From NCBI GenBank assembly GCA_905250075.1, contig CAJNOP010000064.1, positions 1-64,000 of the forward strand: 64,000 bases of DNA, in the 5' to 3' direction. The first letter of the stretch is position 1. The number at the start of each line of letters is the position of its first letter. Under the pieces are notes generated by a model. The model was not told the DNA's origin. It searched no databases and saw only the letters and a list, made by a program, of their open reading frames with translations. This DNA is from Rotaria sp. Silwood1 (Eukaryota; Rotifera; Eurotatoria; Philodinida; Philodinidae). The translations under genes and the position numbers were made by a program. Positions 33,979 to 46,342 of the stretch are shown piece by piece.

Positions 33979-36118
33979 ACGATATAAACGACGATCGAAA
34001 CTGTAGAGAGAGAAGGCGGTTCACAAATAACTTTTCTGATCTCTCATTCTAATGAAGGCTAAGAGCTGAGGGAGAAGAACTTTGTTCAGGACTGTATTGT
34101 GACATAATATTGCTGAAGTCAAATATCAATCATGATTTTCTCCTCAAACTGACTTTTCTCCGTTTACATCATGTTACACAGAAGTTCCTATCAAAAGGTA
34201 TATAAACACGTTAATGACTCTAGATGTCTCTCTCGTTCGCTCAGAGAATCATAGTCGATGATCATCTGCGTCCTATTCACTTTGACCATTGATGGATATG
34301 ATTACGAGTAGTTCACTTCACGAAACCCATGACCAATTGTGTTCAATCGATAATCTTATACTTGAGTGTACTCAAAATTTATCTCATTTGGTGAAGTGTC
34401 GTTTTTTATGAAATGAAACACAAAGAAAGGTAAAAAAAATACAAAGGTATAGCATGGTGAAAGAAGAGAACACACGCAGTGAAGAACATATCAATGTTAA
34501 CGACGTAAGCACTACCTATCTTGTGAAAATGTCACGCTTCATAGATTCATCCAAACAAGCTTAATTAGAAAAAAAGAACTAGTAATTTTGTTAGCTATAA
34601 ATATGTAATAAATCGATTGTATACGTGCATTCAAAAAATCTCAAACATTTCAGTATTATTCAGCACGTAAGTATATTTAATTTTCGACATAGTTAGATCA
34701 CAGATGAAATTTCCGTAAAATTCATCAGTAACTACAGAAAAAAATATATGAAAACAAGACATATTTGCTTGTCATTAGTCACTAGAGTAAGTCAAAAGAA
34801 ACCGCAGAAGCATACTCAACAAACACGATCAATATTCATAACTGAAATGATTTTTTCCACGTAATATATAGAGTTAACAAAAAAACTGAATAAAATCAAA
34901 TCATTTCAGTTAGAATGATCTTTATTAATTGATAGGAAAAGTTCATGCAAACTTATAACTCTACTATCATGTAGAACGTATATTTTCACTTAAATTCATT
35001 TAGCGTTGCTTCGATTTTATGATTAGCTTTATGGAGAAATAATTTTATAGTCATGCTTGTTCACGATTATGCTGTGTCGAGAATTGAGCATTCATAATAT
35101 TTTTTACTCGAAAGAAGTGACTAATATTTGAAATCATTGAAGAACTGAAAAAGATTCATGAGGACTGGTCCTTCATGGTCTCACACTAGTGAACGAACAA
35201 GACCAAAGAAAATCTAATGAAAAAACGTGTATGATAGGCTAACGGAAATTCATTTTGAAATGGGCTTTCTTCAGCTTCGTGGAATCAAATTTGTTGAAAC
35301 TTCCCGCGCCTTCAAAAGACTAACATTGAGAACTTTCTGAGAGAGTTATTAAAAATTTGGTATTTTCAATAATACAAGGTTGATCGTGATTTTCGAGCAG
35401 TGACTCCTAAATCACAATCTTATGTAAATAAATCGATCCTATTTGATCGCAATCAATAATTAGATAATACTATGCCTGTGTTGGATAGTAATGCGGTAAT
35501 CTTCAATAAGTATCATGTAGATTGTTTGAAAATCGCCGTGAAACTACCCATCAATATCAATAGATTCATAATACAACATCAATGATGATTATCGATAGAA
35601 AGGTCACTTTTTATTGAAAATCTAAAGCGTACTGATTTGTTATATTTGAACAAGCAATCACGAATGCTTAAATTACTTGAGGGAGTGTTGAAAGCTCTAT
35701 CAGTAGATTTGTTCAATCTTTTAAAGCGTCTTCCTAATTGATGTGATTTAATAAGAATAAGGGTCAATATTTTGGAAATTAAGAAAAACAAGTCAGATCA
35801 TTAGTGTATCGTATTGTATCGATCCTCATCATGAACATAGACTGTTTGGGTAGGCCACAGAAGAGACATTTACTGTAAGGACAGTGATGAAAAATGAGAG
35901 AGAGAACAACCACTATCACACCTAGCATAGATCTTCATGCCATTAAGGATCAAATGAGATTAGATGTCGTCGAGTAGGTCATAGTAGCTTTTTAGTTATT
36001 GGATTCTGTGCATGCTAATATGTGCCCTAAGAAAGTCAAGTTAGTTATGCTCATCTTGTTCATACATATTTAGTTACAATTGCATTTGTTCGATTCTTTA
36101 TTTTGGAGCACAAATCTC
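33979..36118. other. Intergenic upstream of the diacylglycerol kinase
   Basis: AT-rich; a possible 5'-UTR intron acceptor (CATATTTAG) lies at about 36064-36072. Nothing else supportable was seen. Confidence 0.5.
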
Positions 36119-39100
36119 ATGAACGAATCACCGAAGAATATCTGCGAAAATGAATCATCGGCTATGACGACATTGTCATCTGTGGGATCGACAATGTTTT
36201 CTTTATCCACCTATGGCAATCGTGTGACTAATCCAAGTTTTGATAATAAGAATCCATCACACGACTATGATATGTTACAAGAGACAGGTCGATCGGTTGA
36301 TATTGATCATCATTATCGAAAAGCGACTTGCCATGGAGTTGAATATGACCTGCATCAATTAGGTTTGAATGATAGTTTGAAATCAGTCAAAAATTTAAAA
36401 TCAAAATCTTCGATATCCTTACCGACCTTCAGTGATCATCAGTTCGTTGTTAATGATAAAGATAATTGTAATGATGAACAGTCTTCTTCGTCTTTAACAC
36501 GGACTCATTCGATGGAGCATGCTCAAACATTCGAACATAAGCCATTTGTCGTCTCGAATCAAAAAAGGTATTTATCATCTTGAAAAGTGCTTGAGAAGTA
36601 CGATAGCATTGTTAATATTGTTGCTCTTCAGTGTCTTCCGACCGGTTCCGTCAACGTCGTCATCAGCAATAACATTGCCATCTGAATCCAGCAATTACAC
36701 TTCTGTTGCATACGGTGTCGATTGGAGCGAACATGCTCGTCCAACATCTCACTGTTGGTTTCCATACATATTTAATGACGCATCGACAGATCAGCCATGC
36801 GCTCATTTGTCTTGTACGAATAGCAAATTGACGCTCACATCATTACTTCTGCAATGTGAATTGTGTGCGTTGATTATGCATGTCCATCATTTGCGTGATT
36901 CGCAGGTAACCATAGACAATTCAATTCCACCTTGTCGTCCATCATTCATCGATAATACAATATCGGAAAACTCGGCTGCTGATAATGAAGAGAAGCACTC
37001 AGATTATGATCGACATTTTTGGTCTTGTGTATCCGTTCTTACGAAGCCGTGTGTGTATTGTAACCATAAATCGACGTCTCTGAGCCTATCTTCTAGTAAA
37101 ACTGGTCGATTATTGCGAATATCCGCTTTGAACAGTGACTATCAGGACGCATCAACCACAAATACAAAAGCTAGAAGTTATAGTCCGAAAATGTCTCGAT
37201 CTTCTAATGGTCTCGTTTGTTTATGGTGCTCACGAAGTTACCATCGGTCGTGCTGGGAACATTGCACTGCTGAAGATGGCAAGACAAAATGTGACTATGG
37301 CATATTTCGGTATGTTTCTGATAGGAAATGATTGAACCAGTGACAGCTTCTAACTCCTCAGAGCCAGTCGTAGAAGTGAGTATCGAAAAAGTGACTACTT
37401 TTTCAGTTTAAGAATACCGCGATCGTTGTTACACTTATTTATTACACTTAAGTGATGGTCCATAACAAACGAATGACTTTGGATTTTTTAGACGATGTTT
37501 TCAATTTTTTATTATTTTTATTATTTGAAAATTTTAAATCATATCACTTGAATTTCAGTCTGTACAAGATGCGTAGCACGGTTTTTCGTTATAAAAATGA
37601 AAACGAAGCGGTTACAAATCTTTCTAGAGAGAGTGAAGCGAATTGTGAATATTCTAAGTAGATTGGGATCTGGCATGAAAATTTCTTAGAAACATATGAA
37701 GAATGTGTTAGTTTTGATCAGTTGACTTAAATAAAAAATATTTAGAAATCAATCACTACAGTATTTACATAGATGGTTTTTTTTTATTGAATTTTAAGCA
37801 AACAAAACGCAAATGATTCTAACTTTTGAATAAACAATGAATCTTTTCCAAGACTGCTAATATTCTAGAAGTCAGCTGAATTTTCAAATATATTGTCGAA
37901 ACCACTACCGTTAATGGAGTATGAGTAATTTTGCAAAAGATAAAGCAAGAGATAGAGTCCCAAGTCCTGTTGTCTTTTGGTAATATGAGAAAAATAATCA
38001 AACGTCATAAACATCCATAGGAAAAAAAAAGAAGAGGTTTCATGTGCTCATAACGACTGAGGAAGTGACTCTTTATAGGTTAGAATCCAATCTGGATTAA
38101 AAAGCACCCTAACAAATTCACGATACTACAAAGGTAGAAAGAGTTTTTAGAAAAATGGTTATGTTCTAAGGTATATGGAAACTTCCAAAAAAAAGCAAGT
38201 TTTTGGAAGTTTTCCGAATTTTATTTTCTTTGGGAACATGTCCCTTGTTACACTCATTATCATCATTTTGAAAGTTTTTCATTTCATTCATCTGTCAGAG
38301 TTCGTCCATGAGTTGCCTGACCTATTTTGCTTGTCTCTTTCGTTGAACAGTGAGCATAAGCTACGATTGATATTGTGCTTTGTTTTCGATAGAGATATTA
38401 TTGTTCGACCACAATGGCTGCGCCGTTCCAATGAATCTTCATCTAGTTTTCAAGCTTGTTTGCCTACACTTTCGGTCCCGAACAATTCCGAATCATTTCA
38501 TTTTCCATATACACCAGTTATTCTCTTCGTAAACCAATATTCCGGTGGTCAATATGGCGAGAAAGTTTATCGACAACTCTTAAAAAGACTGAATCCACGT
38601 CAAGTCTTTCTTCTAGAAAACGATGCTACCATTATCAATGCTCTTGACATTTATTATTCGTTACCAAATATACGTATTTGTGTGCTTGGCGGTGATGGAA
38701 GTGCCGGTTGGGTTCTCGGTCGTCTTGCTGAAGTTTATCCATCGGGCAATAATCCACCGGTAAGCTTTTGTCCATTAGGAACGGCAAATGATCTTTCACT
38801 CATATTATCCTGGGGTAATCATTACGATCCAAAACTTCTTATTCCGTCACTGATTCGAATTCCTTACGCTCAGGTAATTCCAATCGATCGTTGGCAAGTC
38901 GATATCAAACAACTCGATGTGCCAAAACCAACTTCACCGATACACCGACATCATCGAACTGGATCTAAAATTAGTCGACCATTTCAAGCGTTACTTAATC
39001 CACCTAAATTCGTTCGCAAAACCAATCGAGTCTGCTATCAAAACCATCGTGCGTTACCAAATACATGTTTCATCAATTATATGAGTTTTGGTTTGGATGC

Positions 39101-39812
39101 CGCTATCGCTCTTGAATTCCACGATCAACGAACGCATGATCCGCAAAAATTTTCGTCGCCACTGAAAAATAAACTGATGTATTTAAACGAAAGTTGCAAA
39201 TATTTGAGTGACTTTTCTAGATCGAAAATGTGGAGTCTTCACTCCTATATTCGTTTGATATGTGACGGTGAAAATCTAACTGATGCCATACATAATTGTC
39301 ACACGCTACTAATCATCAACATTCCAGCCTATGCAGCCGGTACAAACCCGTGGGGAAACTCATTATCGACGAGTTCACCTAGAAACAATGCTCACCAATC
39401 ACCGATTATTCAGAAAGATGCAAATTCTTTTGATCGCACAGCAACGAGTTCAACCAACGTGCCTAATTCTTCATCCAATCAACACAAAATGTATGAATCG
39501 GCTACCTTGAATAGTCGTAGTGAGAAGAACACTGCTATTTCATCACCGACAACAGACACAACCGGCAATTTCGAACGGCAAGATTTTGGTGATGGAAAAA
39601 TTGAAGTCATCGGATTAAGTGTAACGCGTATGGCTTCGATCCATATTGGTTGCCATGGCAATCGAATTGCTCAATGTAAAAGTGTGCGTATTGAAGTCTC
39701 CTGTCCGATGACTGCACAAATGGACGGTGAACCCTTCTATTTACCTGATTCTGCTGTTGTCAATATTAATTATGGAGGTCAAGTACTTGTGTTAAGAAAT
39801 GAAAACCGATAA
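36119..39812 (+). CDS. Diacylglycerol kinase, type IV (zeta/iota)-like, three exons
   Basis: Phosphorylates diacylglycerol to phosphatidic acid, ending DAG signalling. Exons: 36119-36567, 36632-37309 and 38393-39812, giving 848 aa. The 64-bp intron 1 and 1,083-bp intron 2 keep frame. The second join yields IFRDIIVRPQW, matching the usual link between C1 region and catalytic domain. N-terminal ~150 residues are Ser-rich and low complexity. Two C1-like Cys/His regions follow: a degenerate one near 185-225 and a second with HFWSCV..CVYCNHK and CLWCSRSYHRSCW. The catalytic domain starts at FVNQYSGG (~421) with GGDGSAGW at 475-482, where GGDGTVGW is usual, and PLGTANDL where PLGTGNDL is usual. The accessory domain has NYMSFGLDAAIALEFH, NIPAYAAGTNPWG and QMDGEP. 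No C-terminal ankyrin repeats, unlike vertebrate zeta/iota. ATG at 36119 chosen; the frame opens slightly earlier only with TTG. Confidence 0.88.
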
Positions 39813-40945
39813 ATGGCAACACTTATTTTTCATTTAATCACCAAACTCATTTTAGCTGTACTTATACGAGTTTATTCTAAAATACAATCGAAATACATTC
39901 TAATGTGTTTGATTGATTTCTAGAAACTTTTTTTATCAGCGTCATCCTTAAAGCAGTCAGCACTAGCTCATCTGAGGGTGTGGTTGCATGCAACTAAATG
40001 CTGTATTTTTGAATTTTCGTAAAAGCATCGAGACTTGATAAATGCGTCAGAAAACGTCACAGTAAGAAATGTGCAAGTATACACCTATTGTTATTTAGAT
40101 TATTATTAAGTTTAACAGAAAAATGTTTTTCATACCCGTAACTGACGTTCGCCAAATGAAACAAAATTGTTCAGTTTTGGGAACTTCTGAGCTTAGCGTA
40201 TCCGAGATCTAGTTGCTGATAATATATGTATTAGTACTAAAAATAATGGTAATTTGATGCCGACAACTATGCAAATAATACCAAAACAGTAGGGTTAATT
40301 TTAATACTAATGCTTAAAGCATTAGTATCAATAAATGCTAATACTAATTCTTATATGACAGCCCTACAATTGATCGAATAAAAACTATCTGTAAATTTCA
40401 AATGAAAAATAATACACATTTATTATCGATTGTTACAGATTTTTTTAAAAAGAAATGCGAACGCGAGCTCAACAATATATTATTGTACAGTGTTTATAAG
40501 TAAAAAAATGAAGTTGTTTTTTTTTAATTTTAATTGAAAATCTTATTTAAGTAACGATAGAATATGATCAGGTTATTTTTCAGCTTTATTCACTTCAATT
40601 GATCGATTTAAAATTATTTTCTTGATTCGTACTAATATTGAACAATTAATTAATCATGTTATTGTATTTTCAAAACTCTATTGAGCAGAAAACTTTTTTT
40701 TTCTCACTTTTTAGAATCATTATAAAAGTTTATTTCTATCGACGATTGATTATACAGAAGAATATTAATCTGTTGCTATATTACTAGAATCATCTGGTTA
40801 AAAATTCTCTTTATATGAATAAATCAAAACGACACAATCAATCTTTATTAAATAAGCAATAAGAAATAAAAATAAATTAAAAATAATATTATAGTCTCAA
40901 TCAATCATTCTGTTTTCAAATCAAAAAGAAAGACAAAGAAAAAAA
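39813..40945. other. Intergenic between convergent genes
   Basis: 3' flanks of the diacylglycerol kinase (+) and TMEM120 (-). Includes a near-perfect palindrome around 40298-40335 (aatactaatgcttaaagcat then tagtat). No gene seen. Confidence 0.55.
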
Positions 40946-42226
40946 TCATTTCTGAGATGATTTAACTTGTCGTACACGTCCTATTAATGTTATAAAACTT
41001 TCATAACGATGTCGTAACCATTGAATATCTGCTATACGTTCACGAATTTTGCGTCGAATAACCATATACATTGTTAGAAAGTTGCCAAGAAAGAGAATGA
41101 AATATATTAAGGCAAGAACTTTTAATAAAATTTGCCAATCGGAATTAGGTTCAGCACTTTGATCAATTGATAAATTATAGAGAACATAAGCATTATACAG
41201 TTGAAATAGATATCCCATAAATAGAAATGGTACTAAAAATGTAAGTCCACGTAACATCCATGAATGAAAACCTTCAATTGTTATTTGTAATTCATCTGAA
41301 TCACCTAAAGCTCTCAAACGATAAAGAAGACCTCTTTGATAATAATATAAAAGAACTTGAACATAACTAATATATAACGAAAAAATATAATGTTGTTGTC
41401 GAAATATTTTGTATGATTGAGTTGATGACCATATAAGAATAATAGATGAACATACTGTTGATATAAAATGATGTAAACGCCACCAAAATTGTATATTTGA
41501 ACCATTTGCAACAAGTATTGATTCACGAATTGTTAATGTACAATAATACCAAACAAGTAGAAAATAAAAACCAGCATCAATTACACGACTAGCTGGTATT
41601 ATTGTTGACATTAATAATGATACAATCATTATAATTAATGTAACACGTAATTTAAATTGTTCATAATTTTCTTTATATTTCCATTGTTGAGATTTATCTA
41701 ATATAGATACAGGTAATTCATTTCCAAGAATAATACGTAAATATCGTTCAGGTGGCTGTGGTAATGTATATTTAATTCTTGTAAGATAATCCGAACGTTG
41801 TGTAATTAAATGTTCATGTATTGTATTTAAACGAATTACACGTTCTTCAGGTGTTTCTTCTCGTTTTTCACTTTCACGACGAATACGTAATAATTCAGAT
41901 TTATCTTTTTTTATTTTATTTTCTTGCTTATCATCTGGAACAATAATTAATGATTTATGTATATCAATTAATTGTTTTAAATTATTAATTTTTTCTTGAA
42001 TTCGATTAAATTCTAGTCGATGTTTTTTCTTAAGATTTTCAATTTCTTGTAATTTTGTTAAATATGTTTGATGTTGTTGTTCGAATGAATCCATTTCAAT
42101 CGATAAGTTTTCCCATTGTTCAATAAGATCTTGAGCTTCACTATCAAATGTTGTACTTGATATTGTAGAATGACGACGTCTTCGTTTTAAACCATCATTG
42201 GATGGAATTTGCTCGACAGCAGCCAT
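40946..42226 (-). CDS. TMEM120: TMEM120 (TACAN) family membrane protein
   Basis: A 426-aa intronless orthologue of the TMEM120A/B family, nuclear-envelope/ER proteins linked to fat-cell biology and coenzyme A binding, and debated as a mechanosensor. The N-terminus is basic (KRRRRH) and followed by a coiled coil at about 45-150, which in known structures forms the dimer handle. Six hydrophobic segments span about 195-400. Family-diagnostic stretches are VWYYCTLTIRESILVANGS, WWRLHHFIST, YYYQRGLLYRLRALG, EGFHSWMLRGLTFLVPFLF and LFLGNF. The N-terminal extension is longer than in vertebrate members (~340 aa). The ATG at 42226 is the first in frame and fits the family start context (basic N-terminus before the coil). 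Assignment is strong; the physiological role in this animal is inferred from the family only. Confidence 0.95.
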   Translation of the reverse strand: MAAVEQIPSNDGLKRRRRHSTISSTTFDSEAQDLIEQWENLSIEMDSFEQQHQTYLTKLQEIENLKKKHRLEFNRIQEKINNLKQLIDIHKSLIIVPDDKQENKIKKDKSELLRIRRESEKREETPEERVIRLNTIHEHLITQRSDYLTRIKYTLPQPPERYLRIILGNELPVSILDKSQQWKYKENYEQFKLRVTLIIMIVSLLMSTIIPASRVIDAGFYFLLVWYYCTLTIRESILVANGSNIQFWWRLHHFISTVCSSIILIWSSTQSYKIFRQQHYIFSLYISYVQVLLYYYQRGLLYRLRALGDSDELQITIEGFHSWMLRGLTFLVPFLFMGYLFQLYNAYVLYNLSIDQSAEPNSDWQILLKVLALIYFILFLGNFLTMYMVIRRKIRERIADIQWLRHRYESFITLIGRVRQVKSSQK

Positions 42227-43672
42227 CGTTTATTTGAATATAGGCGCAAGCAATAAAGAATGCGCTGTAGCTTTCGACTATAATAACGTTATCAAGCTCG
42301 TGTTGGCAAAGATATGAGAAAGAATGGTAATAATAACAACAACCACGCGGATTTCTTGCTGTTCTTTTATTTTTCTCTTGTTTACTAGAATGACAGAAGA
42401 TGCTTACATGTCAAGGTCATTTCATCTCTCTTTTTTAGTTAAACTTAATAATATTAGAAAAAAATTTACAATGTTCGTTTTCAAAATCGATTGATTTCTA
42501 CTATATAATTAAAAAACGAACATTAAAGAGAAAAAGAAGACTATTATAAAAAAAATTTATTAAAAAATATTTCTAAGATCAAATGATTCTTCAACAATTT
42601 CCATTCGTATTATGCTAGTGCTTGAATTATCTGTCTAGTTTGACATAACTTCTATTTATATTCCATTATATATGATATATGATATTGATATCTAGACTCA
42701 GAGGAAATATTTTAGGCTAATTTAAATATTTCTAATGGCTGATTTTCTTCGGAAAAAAACCATCAATTAAAACATCTCTATGTTTTTTTAATTTGATTAT
42801 ATTTCTTTCGATAGATATCGATTATTTTCTATGTAAAGTATATATGCTTATTGATTTAATGTATCATTTGAATCGTAACATAGTTTAGATCGAGGATGAA
42901 GAACAATCATTGGTAAAAAAAAAACGATCAATTAGATTACCAGAAGCTTTTTCAATTGATTCTTTTCTGTCCTTTTGCGCACGTGTGTCAAAGGCCATAC
43001 GAGTCAATTTTTAACTTAGTCAGAGATTTTCAACAAAATCATTTTTATCTAGAACAAATATATAATAATAAGCTAGAGATAAAGTATAGATAGCTGTTAC
43101 AATAGAAAAAAATCAAGAGAATGTTTCCTATATCATTTTTATTTCTTTTTCGATTTGAATGAGAAACACAAAAAATAATATGCAATCGTTCGACAATAGA
43201 ACAATCTATTATGTAAACAGTCAATAGTGTTGTGTACTTTGTTTTAAGGAACAATGCAGCAGTCGCTGATAAAATTTTAAAAAAAAGAAATAACTGATAA
43301 CCTTTGCCAACGAATTTTAGACAATAGCTAGAAGAACATTAAATATTTCATTAAAAGATGGATTATAAACATGCCATTTTGTTTCTCGATGCTAATCCAA
43401 GTTGTAAAACATGATCCAGTCTTTTATAACTTACTACCAATGCACAGATAAAGTACGCAATCAAATGTGGCAGATTTTGTGTAATTTAACATGTGTGATA
43501 GAGACAAATCGTTTATAAATTCTAACCCGAGCAGTTTTGAGAAATATTGAAGTGTAGATGTTTTAACAAAAATTCGAGTTTTCAGTGACTGTTTAAGTGA
43601 ATTAAAATCAGGTGTTTGACGAGATAAGTAATCGCACACCTGAACATCAAATACTTAACTGCATATCACATA
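42227..43672. other. Intergenic, no gene seen
   Basis: Upstream of TMEM120. Contains a small inverted repeat (aatgttcgttt at 42470 with its complement ending about 42524). An open frame at 43424-43639 (-) is not recognisable and not called. Confidence 0.5.
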
Positions 43673-44225
43673 CAGGGTGGTCCAAAAGTAACAGGACAGA
43701 TAATTTTTTTCGATTTTTTTTCTTTATACATCAACAGTTACATCTCATATTTATGCCACATATACTAGGTGGTACCAGCCAGAGATGGGACATATGATCA
43801 ACCTCTAGGCGTATTAATTTGTTCCAAAGAATATAAATATGTCTTAATTGCTCTTATGTGACTATATGAAATATTCGATGTTTTTCATGTTACATTCGAT
43901 TCCATTAAATTTTGTATTCTTTTAGTCTAAAGGAATTTAAAATCTGATAGAGTCGAATTTGTTTCTCAGATTGGGATAAGCAGACAAGAAGATGAAAATC
44001 AAATTTAACACGAAAAGCATCAAATCTCTCATATTGTCACATAAGAGCAATTAAGACATATTTATATTCTTTGGAACAAATTAATACGTTTAGAGGTTGA
44101 TCATATGTCCCATCTCTGACTGGTATCACCTAGTATATTTGGTATAAATATGAGATGTAACTGTCCATGTATAAAGAAAAAAAATCGAAAAAAATTATCT
44201 GTCCTGTTACTTTTGGACTATCCTG
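43673..44225. mobile_element. Tc1/mariner-type foldback MITE with ~200-bp arms
   Basis: The left terminus CAGGGTGGTCCAAAAGTAAC (43673) matches the reverse complement of the right terminus (CAGGATAGTCCAAAAGTAAC, 44225), with TA on both sides (43671-43672 and 44226-44227). Similarity continues for about 200 bp inward: the poly-T/GATTTTTT block, ACATCTCATATTTAT, ATGATCAACCTCTA and TGTCTTAATTGCTCTTATGT all reappear inverted. The 553-bp unit has no ORF. Long arms make it a foldback-type mariner derivative. Confidence 0.88.
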
Positions 44226-44227
44226 TA

Positions 44228-45334
44228 TATCATTTTATCTAGATAGCTTTGAATGGAGAGCATGAAGGTTATCATCTTGATTCGACATCTTACAGTTAGC
44301 CTCTCAAGAAACCAAGGTAAATGTACATCTTTATAGTTCAGGAGAAACAAGTAATATTTTAGCTTTTTCTTTCTACAACATTTCTCATCAAGCACCGAGT
44401 CTATATCATTTGAGCAATCGTCATCAACTGAGACTATACATTATAAGCTATTTTGTGCTACAGAAGTCTAAATTCTCAGAAATCCGAAACATTTTATTTC
44501 GAGTCTCAGGATTGACACGTAGTGCATCACAAAAAACGATCTCATAGATCTATTCTCGCTATTTTTAATTTAATATGACGTAACGAAAAGAAACTTGTGA
44601 AACATTCAATTTTGTGACTGGTGGGCAGCTCAATTACTGCCACAGTGTTTTGTTTTATATTTCCTGACTGCAATTCTTAAAGCTTTCATTTTGTAAGAAC
44701 CATGGAAACATGAATGTTCGATGATGCTTTTTAACATACACTATTTCTGATATCCAAAATTTAAACGTACTCTTAGTGTTTAATGAGGATTAATCTAGTC
44801 GTCGTGAGATATCCAGACCACATTAACTCCACCTTTCGGACTTTGTATTTTCAAGACTTTAAGAAAAACATTAATGCTTCAATATTTCTTAAACCTCACT
44901 TATGTCAAAAGTTATAAATAATTTGTCTCTATCACATATGTTAGATTGAATAAAATTTGACACATTCGATGAAGCATATTGTTTGTGCATCATTGGTAAC
45001 TTAGATAGAGTGGTTCGTAAGTACGACATATAATTGTTTTGGTAATAGTTAATTTTAAAGTTTGATGAACATTTGAGATGAATGTTGATCATGCAACAAT
45101 CTTCCTCAATATCTGGCAAATTTATTATCGCTTATCATAATTCATTCGATGCATAATCAAATTTTATTCAAAAAGAATGATCTCATTATGTCTCATTGAA
45201 AAGTATTTTCGAGTTTGCTTCACATCACAAATGTACATTATAATGGAAGCATTAGAATATGAGTACACAAATACAACAATGAGTCATTGTCAGTTGTTTT
45301 TCAACATTGTAATCGACTCCCAAGCTCTAGTAGA
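44228..45334. other. Intergenic, no gene seen
   Basis: AT-rich; the open frame at 44889-45119 (-) has no recognised content. Confidence 0.45.
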
Positions 45335-46215
45335 TTACAAAATGGTTTCCTTTGAGTTAATACACGAGTCATCCACGACTTTACAGTCAACTTCAACTTG
45401 AGTTATTACTTGCCAAAAATCGTATATTGCTTTCAAACATTTGTCATCTTCAAACCTAATAAATAAGACATAAAAATCATAAAGAAAAAATTTCCTCAAT
45501 AACTTCTATCCGACTTGATCTTTCCACATTCAGGCTATTAAAAGTTGATATATCAGTATGTTTGTATCAAGTCTTAGTACAAATGCTACCATTTTTAGAT
45601 AATTTCGGAACATTGATATAGCAAGGAAATTTTACAACTATTTTGCATTTATGTTTGTATTGCTTTGTCAAAAGGATCACACATGACTGCGTGGAATTGT
45701 ATCAATCCTAATTGATGACATGCTACTCCTATAGTCAATTCAAATTATTCCTATATTTCTTTCTATAAATTCGGTTTCAAAGAATATTTATGTATTCATC
45801 AAACAGATTTGATGGATCTGTTCGAAAAATTTCACATTGAACTGAGAATTACACTGATAAAAAATGAGTAAAAAACATCAAACATTTGCTATCCAAAAAA
45901 TGTACCATAGACTCTATGTGTCTGAATATAGGCAAATGCATTTTACTAATAATCTAAAGATTTCTAAGATCATCTTCAGACTTATCTCAGAACTTGTTTC
46001 TTTAGTGTGGAGTGAAACACTTTTTTTGTAACTTGAATGATAACCATCAAACTTTTACTTACTCAATTTTAATTAGAAGTTTTTCTTTATCTGTTTCGTC
46101 AGATTGACAGTATTGTATTTTACTGGCACCAAATTGTGTCAATGCATCTTTGAATCGTACTATCATATCTACACAAAGATATCTAGAGAATTCATCATAA
46201 GAGCGTACTTGGTAC
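45335..46215 (-). CDS. Two-exon fragment of an unrecognised gene
   Basis: Two minus-strand exons fit together: 46215-46063 (YQVRSYDEFSRYLCVDMIV ... KEKLLIKI) and 45455-45335 (FEDDKCLKAIYDFWQ ... to TAA at 45337-45335). The 607-bp intron has GTAAGT and ATTAG ends and splits a Glu codon. The composition is that of a folded protein, not AT-driven noise. The upstream boundary is uncertain: an acceptor AAAAG lies at 46216-46220, but the same frame stays open to about 46263 on its 5' side. It could be a downstream part of the GTPase gene at 46343-47227 or a separate gene. No domain is recognised. Confidence 0.4.
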
Positions 46216-46342
46216 CTTTTGATTTCAATGTAAATACTTAGCGCTTCGTGCTTGAAGAACTCGGCATTTCGACCATTTCAGCATCGAAAAATAAAGATTC
46301 ATTCTACAACGAAAGAAAACGAAAAAATTCTGATGTATAAAT

